Origin: CAWEQO01 sp963811225
Lineage (GTDB): Bacteria; Chloroflexota; Anaerolineae; Anaerolineales; Anaerolineaceae
Length of the DNA stretch: 64,000 nt
NCBI GenBank assembly: GCA_963811225.1
Contig: CAWEQO010000004.1
Location: 1-64,000 of the forward strand
Direction: 5' to 3'
The notes under the pieces are model-generated. The model had not been told where the DNA came from. It saw only the letters and a list, made by a program, of their open reading frames with translations, and did not search any database. This document shows positions 63,365 to 64,000 of this stretch, in pieces (the first letter of the stretch is position 1; every line of letters begins with the position of its first letter). Position numbers and translations under genes: made by a program.

Positions 63365-64000
63365 CTAAGGATTCACTGCCGAAATGGCAGCGATACGCTG
63401 CAGGCGGGTGATGAACTCTGCCCGCTCTTGAGCCATATGCTCAAAAGAAGAGGCCACCTTCGCCATCCAATTGCCAATTTCCAGGCGCTTATGGTCATCC
63501 AGCACGGTGATATCTTCGGCTGCCTGAGCCAGCGCATTTTGGTCGATGCTCAATTCCTGCGCCAGCCGGGCGATGCGTTGGGCTTCTTCGGCCTTATCCG
63601 GCTCGACGTAGTAGAACTGCCCGGCGATCAGCACCAGGGCGACCTCGCCCTGGACCTTAATCAGATGGCAGGTGTACTGCAAACCGGCATGGCAGTCGAT
63701 GAAAGAGTTAGCGCTCCAGGCGCTGCGGGCGATCTTACGCCAGCAGTCTTTGCAAGCCTGATGTCCCTGCTCGCTTTCCAGGATCAGCTTGCAGTAGTCG
63801 TTGGTGTTGCTGATCCCCATCACCGGCTCGCCTTCCAGGTCGATCGTCACTGCGCCGATTTGAGCGATCTCGGCCATCACATCTTGCACAGTCTGTGTGC
63901 AGGGCTGGGGCAGCAGCTTGCCGGCTTTGTTTTCGATACGGTTCTCGGCAGCGTGCTCGCCATTGAGAATGGCCTGAACGCTTTCGATCGAGAAACGCCA
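63365..64000 (-). CDS. PocR-domain transcriptional regulator, partial at window edge
   Basis: The frame is open to base 64000, so the N-terminus is outside the window. The first visible residues WRFSIESVQAILNG resemble the end of an excisionase/MerR-like helix-turn-helix domain. A PocR ligand-binding domain follows (TQTVQDVMAEIAQIGAVTID, then CKLILESEQGHQACKDCWRK with several Cys and DCHAGLQYTCHLIKV), and a helical C-terminus. PocR domains sense small molecules, with conserved Cys and His residues. Its position directly before tusA suggests that it controls the hydrogenase-sulfur genes. A GTG at 63889 exists but would cut into the domain. Confidence 0.83.
   Translation of the reverse strand, partial: WRFSIESVQAILNGEHAAENRIENKAGKLLPQPCTQTVQDVMAEIAQIGAVTIDLEGEPVMGISNTNDYCKLILESEQGHQACKDCWRKIARSAWSANSFIDCHAGLQYTCHLIKVQGEVALVLIAGQFYYVEPDKAEEAQRIARLAQELSIDQNALAQAAEDITVLDDHKRLEIGNWMAKVASSFEHMAQERAEFITRLQRIAAISAVNP

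Noticed and set aside
54413..64000. A complete sHdr sulfur-oxidation locus.
   Set aside because: LbpA-like, TusA and DsrE proteins are present, but no HdrA/B/C sHdr subunits are found in the window; Isp2 alone is not enough.

Overview
The window looks like a chromosomal segment of an anaerobic Chloroflexota bacterium, most likely of the Anaerolineae. This rests on the gene content, on the TP-rich linker behind a lipoprotein signal, on common GTG and TTG starts, and on a moderately high G+C. No rRNA, tRNA, CRISPR array or replication origin was seen.

Layout. (1) 118-12902, minus strand: two tandem c-di-AMP-receptor-like genes (one with an in-frame stop), then a carbohydrate cluster of an (alpha/alpha)6 glycosidase, HAD phosphatase, lipoprotein metallophosphatase, FGGY sugar-acid kinase, LarA-type nickel racemase/epimerase, UxuB-type SDR, GH38 alpha-mannosidase and a CE7-like esterase. 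The SDR, LarA-like protein and kinase fit a mannonate to gluconate to 6-phosphogluconate route. (2) 13060-30535: LON-domain protein, SCP2 protein, iron alcohol dehydrogenase, aldehyde:ferredoxin oxidoreductase, membrane glycosyltransferase, double-VOC dioxygenase, steroid-5-alpha-reductase-like protein, epimerase, site-2 protease, three Hsp20 genes, two MFS exporters, and an overlapping pair of a degenerate beta-lactamase fold and an atypical PfkB kinase. (3) 30606-49575: a membrane-anchored repeat protein, large cyclic-di-GMP sensors (two GGDEF, one HD-GYP split by a frameshift), a DUF3160 lipoprotein, DegV, a pentapeptide-repeat protein, an IS remnant, aspS and a second FGGY kinase. (4) 49585-52982: a three-gene corrinoid methyltransferase module (corrinoid protein, homocysteine-methyltransferase-like enzyme, ferredoxin-ASKHA activator), two of whose genes carry frameshifts. 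(5) 53135-64000, minus strand: a PocR regulator, TusA, three DsrE-type proteins, a lipoyl-carrier (GcvH/LbpA-like) protein, an Isp-type [NiFe] hydrogenase in the order small subunit-Isp1-Isp2-large subunit, its maturation protease, a lipoate-protein ligase and an M24-fold protein.

The most interesting system is region 5. A sulfur-relay set, a lipoylatable carrier and its ligase sit in one run with a membrane hydrogenase whose Isp2 subunit resembles HdrD. This suggests hydrogen-linked sulfur or disulfide chemistry using a lipoyl carrier. The second main theme is a set of long, nearly perfect inverted repeats (arms 18-45 bp) between many genes. Some share a GA-rich word; two include the stop codons of both convergent neighbours; two lie in tandem in a predicted 5' leader. 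Several genes have single-base frameshifts or in-frame stops, which may be real decay or assembly error.
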